From the NCBI GenBank assembly GCA_028571685.1, contig CM053143.1, positions 143,192,829 to 143,256,828 on the forward strand: a stretch of 64,000 nt of DNA. Direction: 5' to 3'. The position numbers and the translations under genes are program-made. The notes below the pieces were generated by a model. That model was not told the DNA's origin and searched no databases. It saw only the letters and a program-made list of their open reading frames with translations. Numbering within the stretch: the stretch's first letter is position 1; every line of letters starts with the position of its first letter. Of the stretch, positions 32,990 through 42,585 are shown one piece after another. The stretch is from Heterohyrax brucei (lineage: Eukaryota > Chordata > Mammalia > Hyracoidea > Procaviidae).

Positions 32990-33800
32990 TTTTCATCTGA
33001 AAGGAAGTCGAGAGACTCAGGGTCGCGGGGGTTCCAGTGAACTCCGCTGGGGACAATGGGTAGCCCTCCTCTGGTGTCCTCCCTCTCGGCAAGAGCGCAG
33101 GGCACGGCACCACCGGACTCTGACAGGGTTCCTGGGGCCCGCCTCCTTGCCCAAGGGGTGACGTCGACCACAGACTAAAGGTTAGTCTGAGCCGGAGGAG
33201 AAAAGTCTTTCTCAAACCGGCATGTGACAGTCTTTCCACAGCAACGCGAATTTCCGCGTCACGATACTCAGCACACTGTAATTTATTTGGGGTGCCTTTT
33301 GGCTTCGGGACCAGAGGACAAGCCACTTTGGGCTTGTTGGCACAGGCTCCCCCATAGAGTCTGGCAGATGGTAAGCACTCACACATTTGTTGGCTGGCTG
33401 GCTGAATGAATGAACGAATACATGAATTAATGCCCTGAGCCAGTGCGCCACTCTCCAAACTCCACAAAAACTCCTGGACCACCAATCTGGTCTCTCTGCA
33501 CCCTCCGTCTCAGGGCAGACACTCACCTTCTCGGCAGGGCTGTCCCGGAGGCAGCCTCACCTGTCCCGCCATCGCCCACCGATGGGGCTCCCCAGGTGCT
33601 GGCGCTCGCCTCCCTCTCCTCGGCCACCTCCCCGCCCATGGACCGGTTCTGGCTGAGCTGCGGTCCCCGGACGAGTGCGCCCTGACCCCGCCCCAGGACA
33701 GCCTCGGCCAGTGGGGAGGGCTGGGTGGCACCTCGGAGAGCCACGCCCCCAGATGTGAGGGTTCGGTGCTAATTCTGCGGGTGCTGGCTACCGACTCTGG
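32990..33800. promoter_or_regulatory. CpG-rich promoter block over NIPAL1 exon 1
   Basis: CpG dinucleotides are dense here (for example at 33015-33050, 33640-33760) in a window that is otherwise CpG-poor and AT-rich. It surrounds exon 1 and its ATG and has no TATA box at a sensible position, as expected of a CpG-island promoter. Human CNGA1 lies head to head with NIPAL1, so the block may serve both directions; that part is inference. Confidence 0.7.
33527..33572 (-). CDS. NIPAL1: NIPAL1 exon 1 (start codon)
   Basis: 46 coding nt: ATG at 33572-33570, encoding 'MAGQVRLPPGQPCRE' plus one base of Gly16. Donor 'AAG|gtgagt' at 33526. It matches the human N-terminus closely (as remembered, MGAQVRLPPG..). 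Longer frames over this spot (33510-33744 minus) start upstream and run through the donor; the shorter start is chosen because it matches the family and joins exon 2 in frame. The start context is 'gcgATGG', with G at +4. Confidence 0.94.
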
Positions 33801-33995
33801 CCAGCGTGACTAGTGGCAGGCTGGCAGCTCAGCGCCGCAAAGTAAACACAGACACACCCTCGTTGGGCAACGATGTCCTTGGGAGCTTGGAGGCCGCCAA
33901 GGAAACGCTCCAGGAAATTTGGTGGTGTAAAGCCTGTGCTAAGGCATCCTTCTGGCTCCTCTGGTGTTCAAATGTCCCCAGCTCCAAGTCCTGTT

Positions 33996-33996
<1 letters not shown>

Positions 33997-34042
<46 letters not shown>

Positions 34043-34055
34043 CGCGCGCGCGCGC
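33997..34055. repeat. (TG)n-(CG)n alternating tract
   Basis: Unbroken alternating purine-pyrimidine from 33997 to 34055: TG units with one CG at the start, then about 11 CG/GC units. Such sequence can flip to left-handed Z-DNA under supercoiling. It lies about 430 bp upstream of the NIPAL1 ATG at the edge of the CpG-rich block. Frames through it are artefacts. Confidence 0.95.
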
Positions 34056-34244
34056 TTCCTGGCCACTGGGGTTCCCCTCTCAAGTTTATCCTGGGGGCTT
34101 TAGGATAGACTTGGCCCTCCCGTGTTATAATTTCCAGCTTCCTGCTCAGCGCTCTTCTTCCCGCCTTGCCAACCAGCAAACTTTTCTTTTTTCCATTCTA
34201 TTTTCCGAGTTAGTTATTTGAAATAAACACGGAGGAGAACATAA

Positions 34245-34403
34245 CAACAACAACAAAAAAACCCGGTGCCGTCGTGTCGATTCTGATTTACAGCGAACCT
34301 ATAGGACAGAATAGAATTACCCACATAGTCTCCAGGGAGCGCCTGGTGGATTTGAACTGCTGACCTTTTGTTTAGCAGTCGCACTACACCACCAGGGTTT
34401 CCC
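34245..34403 (-). mobile_element. AfroSINE, low divergence
   Basis: Preceded by a 'aacaacaacaac' tail and reading 'cccggtgccgtcgtgtcgat', with CpGs still present, through 'accaccagggtttccc'. Retained CpG sites suggest a relatively young copy. Confidence 0.92.
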
Positions 34404-35540
34404 TTAGGAGAAAAGCAATGTCCCAAAACAAAACCTACTGCTACAAAATGACGGCACTTGGCTTGGCGTACTGTCCACCACTTGTTAGTTTGAATATTGT
34501 GATGCTTAGACCAAACAAAGGACAGCTATTAACATCAGATCAAAACAAGGAGCAAAATTATTTGCATCTACTCTAAACAAAGTCCTTAACAAAGGTATGA
34601 GAAAATGAAAAGGCAGGCAGAAGAAAAAGAAAAACAGATTTTAGTTATGTCATATGGCATTAGTTATGTCAAGCTTTCAGTCGCCCATTTAAAAAAGGAG
34701 AAAATACGTTGGAGAGTGTTAAAGTCAAGATGCTTTATGTTATTTTAACTGATTTAATCACACAGCACAGTTCACTAACCTCCAGTTTATATATGGGATC
34801 AGAGACAAATATTTCTCAACTAGTCAACGGAAGGCTTGGTAGCAGGCAGTACGCAGGTGTCTCCAGAGACTGGTGTTAAATATTTGCAACAAGAAAGGGG
34901 CATATTGCTGCTAAACCCTCACAACCACAGGAAAAGGGATGACTTTGTGCTCTGGCATTTCAGGACTGAGGGAACAACCCTGCCTTCACTCCAGGTAGTC
35001 ATGAGCGGTACTATAATTTATTACCCAAGAGTTTCATAGCAGAGGCTTCAATCTGGCTTTTCTTGTTCTCAGGGCTGATTTTAGCAGAGTTAAGAACAAT
35101 CAGTCAACATACCAGTCCAATCTTTTGCATGTGCATGATTCTGTGAAGAAGGAATGGCGTGGGGTGGAGGAGGAGAGTCAGTGGAAGCTGGATGGGAGAT
35201 TTACGCCAACTTTTGGATGACAAGCCTAAAAATTTAAATTTCTACTTGAATGTTTTCTTTCCTCGCCTTTTTTTTTTTTAAATCTTGAGCATCACACTTG
35301 TGAATTTTACCTTTGCTAAGGATGATGATAGTAAATGACATCTAATGTGTTACCAAGTGAGAGAGAGGAAAAAAAAAAAGACATCTTACTTTGATTTTTA
35401 AGGTTTTTCTTACCCAGGAAACCACAAGTTAACAGTAAAAATTCCTGCAGTGGTTTTGTCACCCAAAGTTGCTACAATCTTTTCTTTCCTGTTTGAAGCC
35501 AAGCTCACTGGATTTAAATTTCAAAAGCTATCCAGGCTAC
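34404..35540. other. No gene or clear repeat recognised
   Basis: Possible first (non-coding) exons of a divergent gene could lie here, but nothing in the sequence identifies one. Confidence 0.35.
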
Positions 35541-35680
35541 AGAAACACTGGTAGCATGGTGGTTAAGTGCTACATCTGCTAACCAAAAGGTTGGCAGTTG
35601 AAATCCACCAGGGCTCCGTTCTGTGCTATACAGTCACTGTGAGTTGAAATCAACTCATAGCGGTGGGTTGGGTTTGGTAT
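35541..35680 (+). mobile_element. AfroSINE with internal deletion
   Basis: 'gaaacactggtagcatggtg', 'aaaaggttggcagttgaaat', then a jump over about 30 bp of the middle to 'tgtgctatacagtcactgtg'. Confidence 0.85.
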
Positions 35681-35827
35681 CCAGGCTTACAGGGTGCAGG
35701 GGCAGAATTCACTTTGTGACAGGATGTCAGTTGATCTCAGTAAAAGGTGGAGGACAAGGTTCAGTCATTCACGTCCAGATTAGCAAATGGTGGATCTTCT
35801 TTTTTTCTTCTTTCTCTGCTATTTATG

Positions 35828-35982
35828 GACACTCTGCTGACAGAATGGTTAAGTGCTGTGGCTGCTAATCGAACGGGGGCAGACTGAACCTACCAGGCAC
35901 TCCTTGGAAACACTATGCGGCAGCTGTATGCTGTCAAATAGCGTCCCTGTGAGTAAGAATCCACTGAACAAGAATGGATGTT
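35828..35982 (+). mobile_element. AfroSINE
   Basis: 'gctgtggctgctaatcgaac', 'ctaccaggcactccttggaa', 'gtccctgtgagtaagaatcc'. First of two neighbouring plus-strand copies. Confidence 0.8.
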
Positions 35983-36005
35983 TTTGAGGGAGCTGCTTCC
36001 GTTTA

Positions 36006-36180
36006 TGGAAACTGTAGTAACATCTTGGTTAAGTGTTAACTGCTTGGTTAACTGCTAACCCTAGGGTTGGCAGTTCGAATACACCCGGAACTCATTGGAA
36101 AGTCTATGGGGACAGTTCTACTCTGTCCTACAAGGTCTCTATAGATGGAATTAACACGGTAGCAATGGATTTGGTGTTTT
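36006..36180 (+). mobile_element. AfroSINE with a short head duplication
   Basis: The head has 'cttggttaagtgttaac' repeated as 'cttggttaactgctaacc', a ~16-bp tandem duplication. The rest reads to 'gtagcaatggatttggtg'. Confidence 0.8.
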
Positions 36181-36261
36181 CTGTTTGTTTGCCTTTTAAA
36201 TGAGCGTCACTGTAATCAGTCTGTTTCTAGCCATTTGCTGTTCTTGGAATCAGAATTGTCT

Positions 36262-36535
36262 CCTGTAAGGTGACTTTAAGTTGGTTGCAAATCATAGTGA
36301 TCCTGTGTACAAGGGAACGAAACCCTGACTGGTCCTGTAGTCCTGTGGTGTCCTCACAACTTTGCTTATGCTGGAGCTCCTTGTTGCATCCACTCTGTCC
36401 AGCTGTCTCTTTAAAAGTGTTCCTCTTTTTCGCTGACTCTCTAATGTACCAAACATGATGTCCTTCTCCAGGGACTGATCTTGCTTGATAACAGTATGTG
36501 AGACGAAGTCTCATCATCTTTGCTTCTGTTGTAGG
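36262..36535 (-). mobile_element. RTE1 3' part, antisense, first segment of a split copy
   Basis: 'cttctccagggactgatctt' and 'gagacgaagtctcatcatct' are antisense RTE1 3' sequence. It breaks at about 36535 and resumes at 37828, the exact expected continuation, after inserted DNA. Confidence 0.8.
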
Positions 36536-36890
36536 AAAAAAAAAATCACTAATTGTAGGAAAACAAAAAGAAAGTTTTATTCAGCATATTTTCAAAAGGG
36601 CAAAAGTGAGAAGTCAATAGGCATGCTGCTGAAGTGATGTCTGCCTGAGACTAAGGAAATTACAGATAAGACAGAAGTGGGAAAATGAACAAGTACACTG
36701 TCACATCCATGTCTGCCTGAGCCTGAGGAATATTACAGAATAGGCAGGAATGAGAAACCAGAGAAGCACGGAGGCACAGCCATGTGTGCCTGAGTCTAAG
36801 GATTATAGAATAAACAAGAGTGGGAAAACAGGCAAACATGCTGCCACAGCCATGTGTGCCTACACCCGAGGAAGTTTCCCAAATCATCAG
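36536..36890 (-). mobile_element. LTR-like block with 70-73 bp tandem repeats
   Basis: Starts after an A run and contains an antisense AATAAA ('gttttattcag'). Four tandem units share 'tgcctga', starting at 36642, 36714, 36787 and 36857 (spacing 72, 73, 70). The tandem block plus poly(A) signal resembles an LTR with repeated upstream elements, but I could not define its ends. Non-coding. Confidence 0.4.
36642..36885. repeat. Minisatellite, about 72 bp x 4 (last unit partial)
   Basis: Units share 'gtctgcctgag' or 'gtgtgcctgag', followed by 'taagga' and a 'gaatgagaaa'/'gagtgggaaaa' core. Units differ at many sites, so the array is old. Confidence 0.75.
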
Positions 36891-37454
36891 TATACAAGAT
36901 CTGGCAATTAAGTTCACCAGCTTACTTGTTCTAAGTGCTACCTAGCTCATTGCTGAATATCATTATAGTCACTTCTGAAGTACTCCCCTTGGGAAGCTAT
37001 GTCCTGATGCCAGCACCTAGTCTACCCTTCAGGACAATTTGGGAACTCTTTCTCAAATGGCCATTGTGCACGGTGGCACATTTGCAAACTTAATGGTATA
37101 GTTGTCTGTCAGGGAATTTTTAGCCAGTAAACAAAGAGCTGTATTTGAACACCCTACCTACTCACTTGATCTGGCCCCCAAGGACATTTTTCCTTTACCG
37201 AAAGACAAAGGAAATATTTAAAGGAAGGCATTTTGATGACATCCAGGACATCAAGGGTGATACAAAGACAGGTCTGATGGCCATTCCAGAAAAAGAGTTC
37301 TAAAACTGATTAGAAGGGAAGACTGGGTGCTACCATCACTGCATAGCTTCCCAACGGGAGTACTCTGAAGGTGACCATTAGTGATATTCAGCAGTGAGGT
37401 GTACAGCACTTTTTCTAGGATGAGTTCATGAACTTAATTAGCAGTCCCTATATA
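36891..37454 (-). mobile_element. Mariner-family DNA transposon remnant
   Basis: The two ends form inverted repeats: left 'tatacaagatctggcaatta' and, reversed, right 'tatatagggactgctaatta', each followed by 'agttca', with TA at both edges as the mariner target site. Inside, the plus strand reads transposase-like residues with stops: 'HPTYSLDLAPKD' resembles the catalytic 'HPPYSPDLAPCD' block of mariner transposases. About 560 bp remain of an element normally near 1.3 kb. Dead copy. Confidence 0.7.
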
Positions 37455-37827
37455 TTAATGTTACAACTGAGCAAAACCATTGAATGCTTCACAGATTGAC
37501 TATAAACTGTGACCCTACATTTTGAATCATCTTTCTTAGCATTCATTGGTACAGATTTCAGGAGGATCTTCTTTGGTCCAAGTTTTCTATTCACTAAATG
37601 TTAATAGAAAAAGAGAAGAGTGAATAGTCTTTTATGTTCTGTTTGGCTCTGTGTGAAAGTTTCTCCACACGATATTTTCCAAGATTGTTCTGTCTACTGT
37701 CTTTATACCTCAGGGCCCACTTGATGTGTCCTTGTGAGTCCTTGTGAGCCCAGCACTAGGTGGGTCACATTCTCTTTGCTCAAGGACAGGGAATAATGAT
37801 TCCAATATTATTTTCTGAATCACTTCT
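37455..37827. other. Inserted DNA of unknown class
   Basis: Lies between the mariner remnant and the resumption of RTE1. Contains a 9-bp tandem 'gtccttgtga' doublet at 37730-37748. It may be the other half of the LTR-like block that starts at 36536. Confidence 0.4.
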
Positions 37828-38490
37828 AAGGAACATTCTAGCTGTACTTCTTCCACTTATTCCTTCTTCTGAAGGAATTCAATGTTCTTCACCATCAGCA
37901 TAATTCAAAGTGTTGATTCCTCTTTGGTCTTCCTTATTCACTGTCCAACTTTCGCACACATATGAAATGAGTGAAAACACCATGGCTTGGGTCAGTGCAC
38001 CATAGTCCTAAAAATGACATCTTTGCTTTCTAATGTCTTAAAGAGGTCTTTTACAAAAGATTGGCCTGATGCAATGTGTCGCTTCACTTCTTGACTCCTG
38101 CATCCATGAGCACTGATTGTGCATTCAAGTCAAATGAAATCTTTAATAACTTAAATGCTTTCTCTATTGATCATGATGTTGCTTATCGGTCCAGTTGTGA
38201 GGATTTTTGTTTTCTGTTTGTTGAGGTGTAGTCTGTACTGAAGGCTGTGGTCTTTGATCTTCATCAATAAGTGCTTCAAGTTCTCTTCCCTTTCAGCAAG
38301 GAGGGCTGTGGCATCTGCATAACGGAGGTTATTAATGAGTCTTCCTCTAATCCTAATGCCCCATTCATCTTCACATACTCCAGCTTCTTGAATGATTTGC
38401 TCAGAATACAGCTTGAATATGTATGGTGAAATGTTACAACTCTGAGGCACACCTGTTACTGGGGGTTGTCTGAAGATCCTCAAGGGTACT
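37828..38490 (-). pseudogene. RTE1 reverse-transcriptase region, antisense, dead
   Basis: The minus strand (38483-38151) keeps 110 codons of BovB-like RTE reverse transcriptase: 'GVPQSCNISPYIFKLYSEQI' (palm and primer-grip side), then 'LINNLRYADATALLAEREEN'. The catalytic YADD has become YADA, losing one metal-binding aspartate. Frame closes before the rest of the domain. An LTR inserts at 38491. LINE-derived, no host function implied. Confidence 0.85.
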
Positions 38491-39066
38491 TGTCAGACAC
38501 ACAGAAAGAATTACTCAGGGAGGACTGTCTGAGTTAAAAAATCTTTATTTGAAACTGAAGGCACTTCAAAGTGGGGCAGCAGCAGCATATGTAGACATGC
38601 CAGCATGCTGCACCACTAACCAAGTTCAATGTTGGGCTTTTATAGCCCATCCAGGACCATCGTATAGCTGGGGACAACGTATCAAGTGATGCGGATCTGA
38701 AGTATTTCCTTTTTTGGAGGGCAACTGCTTGTCCTTTAGCTGTGCACTCATGCAGACTTCAAGATGTGTGGACTGGTAGTAGAACTCATTTTCCAAGAAT
38801 TTTGGTGCGGCACATACACAGTGTCTTGCTCCCTTGGTTCTATTCCCCAGTCTTGACTGTAGCTGTCTGGTGCCCCACTGGAAGGACACGTAGAGGTCAA
38901 AGGGGGACTTTCTGCACATATCCCTGGAGTTGGTTCCATTTAACAAACAGCTTTGAGGACGTTTACACCCATTGCTTAGGGACTTAACTCAGTGTCCCAG
39001 GACATAGTTAATATAGCTTGTTGATAGTTTACAGAGGCCCTCAGACTCCTTGTCTTACTCCCAACA
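38491..39066 (-). mobile_element. Solo LTR (ERV-type) inside RTE1
   Basis: 576 bp with TG...CA ends on the minus strand (minus start 'tgttgggagtaagac', minus end 'ctgtgtgtctgaca'). Minus-strand TATA-like 'ctataaaa' near 38643 and AATAAA near 38545 are in the right order for U3-R-U5. RTE1 resumes on its far side. Frames within it are incidental. No internal viral genes. Confidence 0.7.
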
Positions 39067-39345
39067 GTTGACAAAGAGACACTGCATTTTCCAGAGGATT
39101 TCCATTGTATGTTTCCACAGAAACTATTCTGCCTACCTCACTCCTTTCCTAACTTTAAACCACACCCTATGCCTTTGTTCTGCTTGAATAACTTCCTCTT
39201 GATTTAAGTACAGTTTCATCATAAGCACAATTCAGTGTTTTGGAATTCCCATTTTCTACAACATTATTCACAATTTGTTGTGATCCTTATAGCGGAGTGC
39301 CTTTACATAGTCAATGAAACAGAGGTAAACATCTGATGGGTAGGA
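39067..39345 (-). mobile_element. RTE1, third segment of the split copy
   Basis: 'aactttaaaccacaccctat', 'gaattcccattttctacaac' and 'tttacatagtcaatgaaaca' are antisense RTE1 continuing from 38490. Confidence 0.8.
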
Positions 39346-39756
39346 GGCTATATACATTTCTAAAAAAACACTTCTTTTAAGTTACAAAGTAGTCATGAAA
39401 TTGAGTACATCTGACCTCAAAATGACCATGAGACCTTCTTCAGTGAGTGCATGGAGGGTCATGCATAATTCTAAGATTTATCTTGAGTGAGCATCTGTTC
39501 TGAGAATGGTTTTTGACTCAGTTTCCTGAATGTTAAGCAAGTGAAACTTTTAAACAAACAAGAGTCACATTCTTTTCTAAAATCTTTTACCAGATAATTT
39601 CCTCAGGGTACTGTGGAGAGTTACAGAAACGACAGGCTGTGTTCTTGATGCAGAAGTTGCTTTTGAATCGAAATGGAGTTTTAGCCTCAGACCTTAGCAT
39701 AGCTACTGTGTAATGTAGGAAGTGCAAAGTTAGTTTGGGATGCTGTTACTCAGATT

Positions 39757-39914
39757 GGAAACCCTGGTGGCATAGCTATTAAATGCTACAGCTGCTAACC
39801 AGAAGGTCAACAGTTGAAATCTGCCAGGCAATCCTTGGAAACTGTGGGGCAGTTCTACTCAGTCTATAGGGTTGCTATGAGTTGGAATCTATTTGATGGC
39901 AGTGGTTTTTTTTT
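39757..39914 (+). mobile_element. AfroSINE
   Basis: 'ttggaaaccctggtggcata' to 'tttgatggcagtggtttttt', with a 13-bp gap after 'ccttggaaactg'. Confidence 0.9.
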
Positions 39915-39959
39915 CTTTTCTTCTTCTTACTCCAATGCGCATAGCTTCTCAGAGGGTTA

Positions 39960-40165
39960 CTATGTGGTAATCACTGCTCGAACCACTTTATAAATATAAA
40001 CTTTGAAAATCCTCATAACAATTCTGTAAGGGAGACACTATTTGTTATTCCCGTTTTACAGAGGAGGAAGGACACGTGCAGATTCAGTAATTTGTGTACG
40101 GAGACAAAGCTGCTAAGCTGTGGAGCTGGAAGTCTGGCCTCAGAGACTGCTCTTATTCTGTTTGC
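39960..40165 (+). mobile_element. MIR-like ancient SINE
   Basis: 'cctcataacaattctgtaag', 'cccgttttacagaggaggaa' and 'gctgctaagctgtggagctg' give the MIR core in order. Confidence 0.7.
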
Positions 40166-40670
40166 CTAAAAAAAAATGTCTTTTTAAACAATCTCTAGTT
40201 CCAGTTTCATATTAAGGTCTATTTTGGGTCAGAGTCATTGCTATAATTCTTGTTCTCAATTCTGAAAATAAAGAGAAAAGTATCTGAAAAAATATTTCAA
40301 TGTGTTTAAGATCAGTGTTGTCCCTAATTAAGTGTTACCCCACAGAACTTCATATTTTCATTCATTGCTTGTTTCTAGGTGACTTTGGAGATCACACAGT
40401 ACCCCAGGCTGTCACAAGTGACCTTGTTCACAGGGATTTTTGTTCTTAACAAAATGTGTGTTATTTAACTAAAAGAAAGATGAACCTTCAAAAAATTCAA
40501 ACTGGCCCACTCTATGACTCAGAATCTTTTTTTTTCCTTGCTCAGAACTTAGAACATGATAATAAAAGAGACTCTAAGATGTCAACTCTTGTCTTATGAC
40601 CTTTGGTCACCGAGACCCCCAGGAGTAACAATGGTCAAAATATTCAAAATCCTTTCATTATAGTCTGTGA

Positions 40671-40795
40671 TCTGGTGGCATAAATGCTATGGTGAATCTG
40701 CCAGGCACTCCTTGGGAGCTCCGTGGGGCACTTCTACTCTGTCCTATAGGGTTCCTATGAGTTGGAACCAACTTGATGGCAGTGGGTTTGTTTTT
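40671..40795 (+). mobile_element. AfroSINE with a head deletion
   Basis: 'gatctggtggcataaatgct' jumps to 'gaatctgccaggcactcctt'; the box-B region is lost. Tail 'cttgatggcagtgggtttg'. Confidence 0.85.
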
Positions 40796-40834
40796 CTGGG
40801 TTTATAGTCTGTCCTGAGGGACCAAGGCCATAGA

Positions 40835-41078
40835 CTTATTTTTTTCAATTGTGATTAAGTGAAAGTGTACAATCCAAGTCAATTTTGCATGCCCGCCTAT
40901 CTACAGCTCCCCTGCTATCCTCGCCCTGTGACAGCACACTCCTTCTTGTCATTTTATATTTGTCCTGTACTCTTAACAAGCTCCTGCTCCCTCCTCTCCA
41001 GCCTCTTCTCTCCCATCTAGAAAGAGACCAGTAGGACAGTCTCCTATAAATGAATAGAACCATAAAGTATACCTACCA
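40835..41078 (-). mobile_element. L1 3'-UTR-like fragment, antisense
   Basis: 'caattgtgattaagtgaaag' and 'tgtgacagcacactccttct' parallel 265-440, including the T-rich left edge. Confidence 0.55.
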
Positions 41079-41439
41079 TATGGTCAAAGACTTTTTGAGC
41101 TACCAAAGTCTTGGAGGCTCCCTGCTGTGTGAAGCTTTAACCCTACAGTGGCTTGATTGTGTGGAGGTCTTAGGTTCCTGGGCTGGGTGTGAGGTGGCTA
41201 GGCATGAGGTAGGGTAGTTGGAGAAGGGGCTTGAGGCTATTTACAGACACATCACAAGACTGTAATAGCTACTACAGTTGCACAAGCAATCCCTGAGTTA
41301 GAACAAAGTTGATTTCTAAGTTTACCTTTAAGCTAAATGTGTATGTTGGAACAGGTACATAAGATTCTTATTTAGCATCAGTCTGTAAAATGTTTGTCTT
41401 AGTATATAGTGTATATTTTACCTTTCTATGCATATAAAA

Positions 41440-41600
41440 GGAAACCCTAGTGGCATACATCTGCTAACCAAATGCTACATCTGCTAATCAAATGTCAGCA
41501 GTTCAAAACCATCAGGTGTTCCTTGGAAACTCTGTGAGGCAATTCTATTCTGTCTAATAGGGTTGCTATGAGTCAGAATTGACTCAGTGGCTGTAGGATG
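41440..41600 (+). mobile_element. AfroSINE with a duplicated head segment
   Basis: 'acatctgctaaccaaatgct' is followed by 'acatctgctaatcaaatgtc', a 20-bp tandem duplication inside the SINE head. Confidence 0.88.
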
Positions 41601-41611
41601 CATATAAAAAA

Positions 41612-41818
41612 GGAACCCTGGAGGTGCAGTAATTAAAGCAATCGGATAGATAGATGTTAACTGAAAGGTTGGGGGTTTGAACCCATCAGCAGCTCTGAGG
41701 GAGAAAGATGTATCAGTCTGCTTCCATAAACATGTACAGCCTTGGCAGCCCTGTGAGATGGTTCTGTTCTATCCTACAGAGTTGCTGTGAGTTGGAAATG
41801 GACTTGATGGCAGGTTTG
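41612..41818 (+). mobile_element. AfroSINE, long subfamily
   Basis: 'ggaaccctggaggtgcagta', a 'gatagatagat' microsatellite in the head, 'gtatcagtctgcttccataa' middle and 'gacttgatggcaggtttgg' tail. Confidence 0.85.
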
Positions 41819-41821
41819 GTA

Positions 41822-42539
41822 TGCGTTCTGCTATAACAGAAATACCAGAAGTGGATGGATTTAACAAGTAAGTTTATTCTCTCAGTTTAGAAGGCTAGTA
41901 GTATGAATTTAGAAACCCTGGTTGTCTAGTGGTTAAGTGTTACAGCTGCTAATCAAAGGCAGGCAGTTCAAATCTACCAGGAGCTCCTTGGAAACTCTAC
42001 AGGGCAGTTCTACTCTGTCCTACAGGATTGCTCTGAATCAGAATCCACTCCATAGCTATCGGTTTTCTTTAGTATGAATTCTGGGCACCTGCTCCCGGGG
42101 AAGGCTTTCTTTCTGTTGTCTGCATCTGCCCTCATCACTAGTCTTCTTTGTGCAGGGACTCCAAGTGCCCAAGTCCCCAAGTCCAAAGGACATGCTCTGC
42201 TCCTTGTTCTTCCTGCTTGGTGATAAAAAAGGTCCTTCTCTCTTATTTCTTCTCCTTCCTTTTACCTCTTGTAAGATAAAAAGTGATACAGGCCACACCC
42301 CAGAGAAGTTCCCCTTATATTGAATCAGGGCTATGATGTGAGCGATGATGTGCCATTCTACCTTAATCCTCTTTAATTTAACCTAATCCTGACCCATTAA
42401 TATGGAAGAGATTAGGATTTACAACATGTAGGATAATCACATCAGATCACAGAATGGTGAATAACCACATAATACTGAGAATTATGGTCTGCCCAAGTTG
42501 ATACACATTTTGAAGGGACACAGTTCAATCTATGTGACA
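41822..42539 (-). mobile_element. MaLR/MLT1-like LTR, minus, split by an AfroSINE
   Basis: Left part 'ctataacagaaataccagaa' to 41910; right part 42060-42539 ending 'ttcaatctatgtgaca'. Without the SINE it is about 550 bp. Head to head with the plus-strand LTR at 42586. Confidence 0.65.
41912..42072 (+). mobile_element. AfroSINE with target-site duplication
   Basis: Runs 'gaaaccctggttgtctagtg' to 'catagctatcggttttcttt'. 'tagtatgaatt' occurs immediately before and after it (about 41899-41909 and 42071-42081), an 11-bp target duplication. It splits the minus-strand LTR. Confidence 0.92.
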
Positions 42540-42585
42540 AATACTTAAGAAACACTGCCCAATGTGCAATGTTTTCACGAGCATC

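Noticed and set aside
32961-33485. 174-codon minus-strand frame just downstream of exon 1
   Set aside because: Lies within intron 1 of the assembled NIPAL1; composition is that of the CpG block; no family match. Long frames are expected there.
33510-33744. Longer minus-strand starts covering exon 1
   Set aside because: They add residues unlike NIPAL1 and run through the donor into the intron. The inner ATG at 33572 matches the family.
33806-34221. Frames with runs of VCVCVC/ARARAR
   Set aside because: Produced by the TG/CG alternating tract; not proteins.
36615-36890. CRISPR-like array
   Set aside because: Units are adjacent ~72-bp tandem repeats with no unique spacers, in a mammalian genome.
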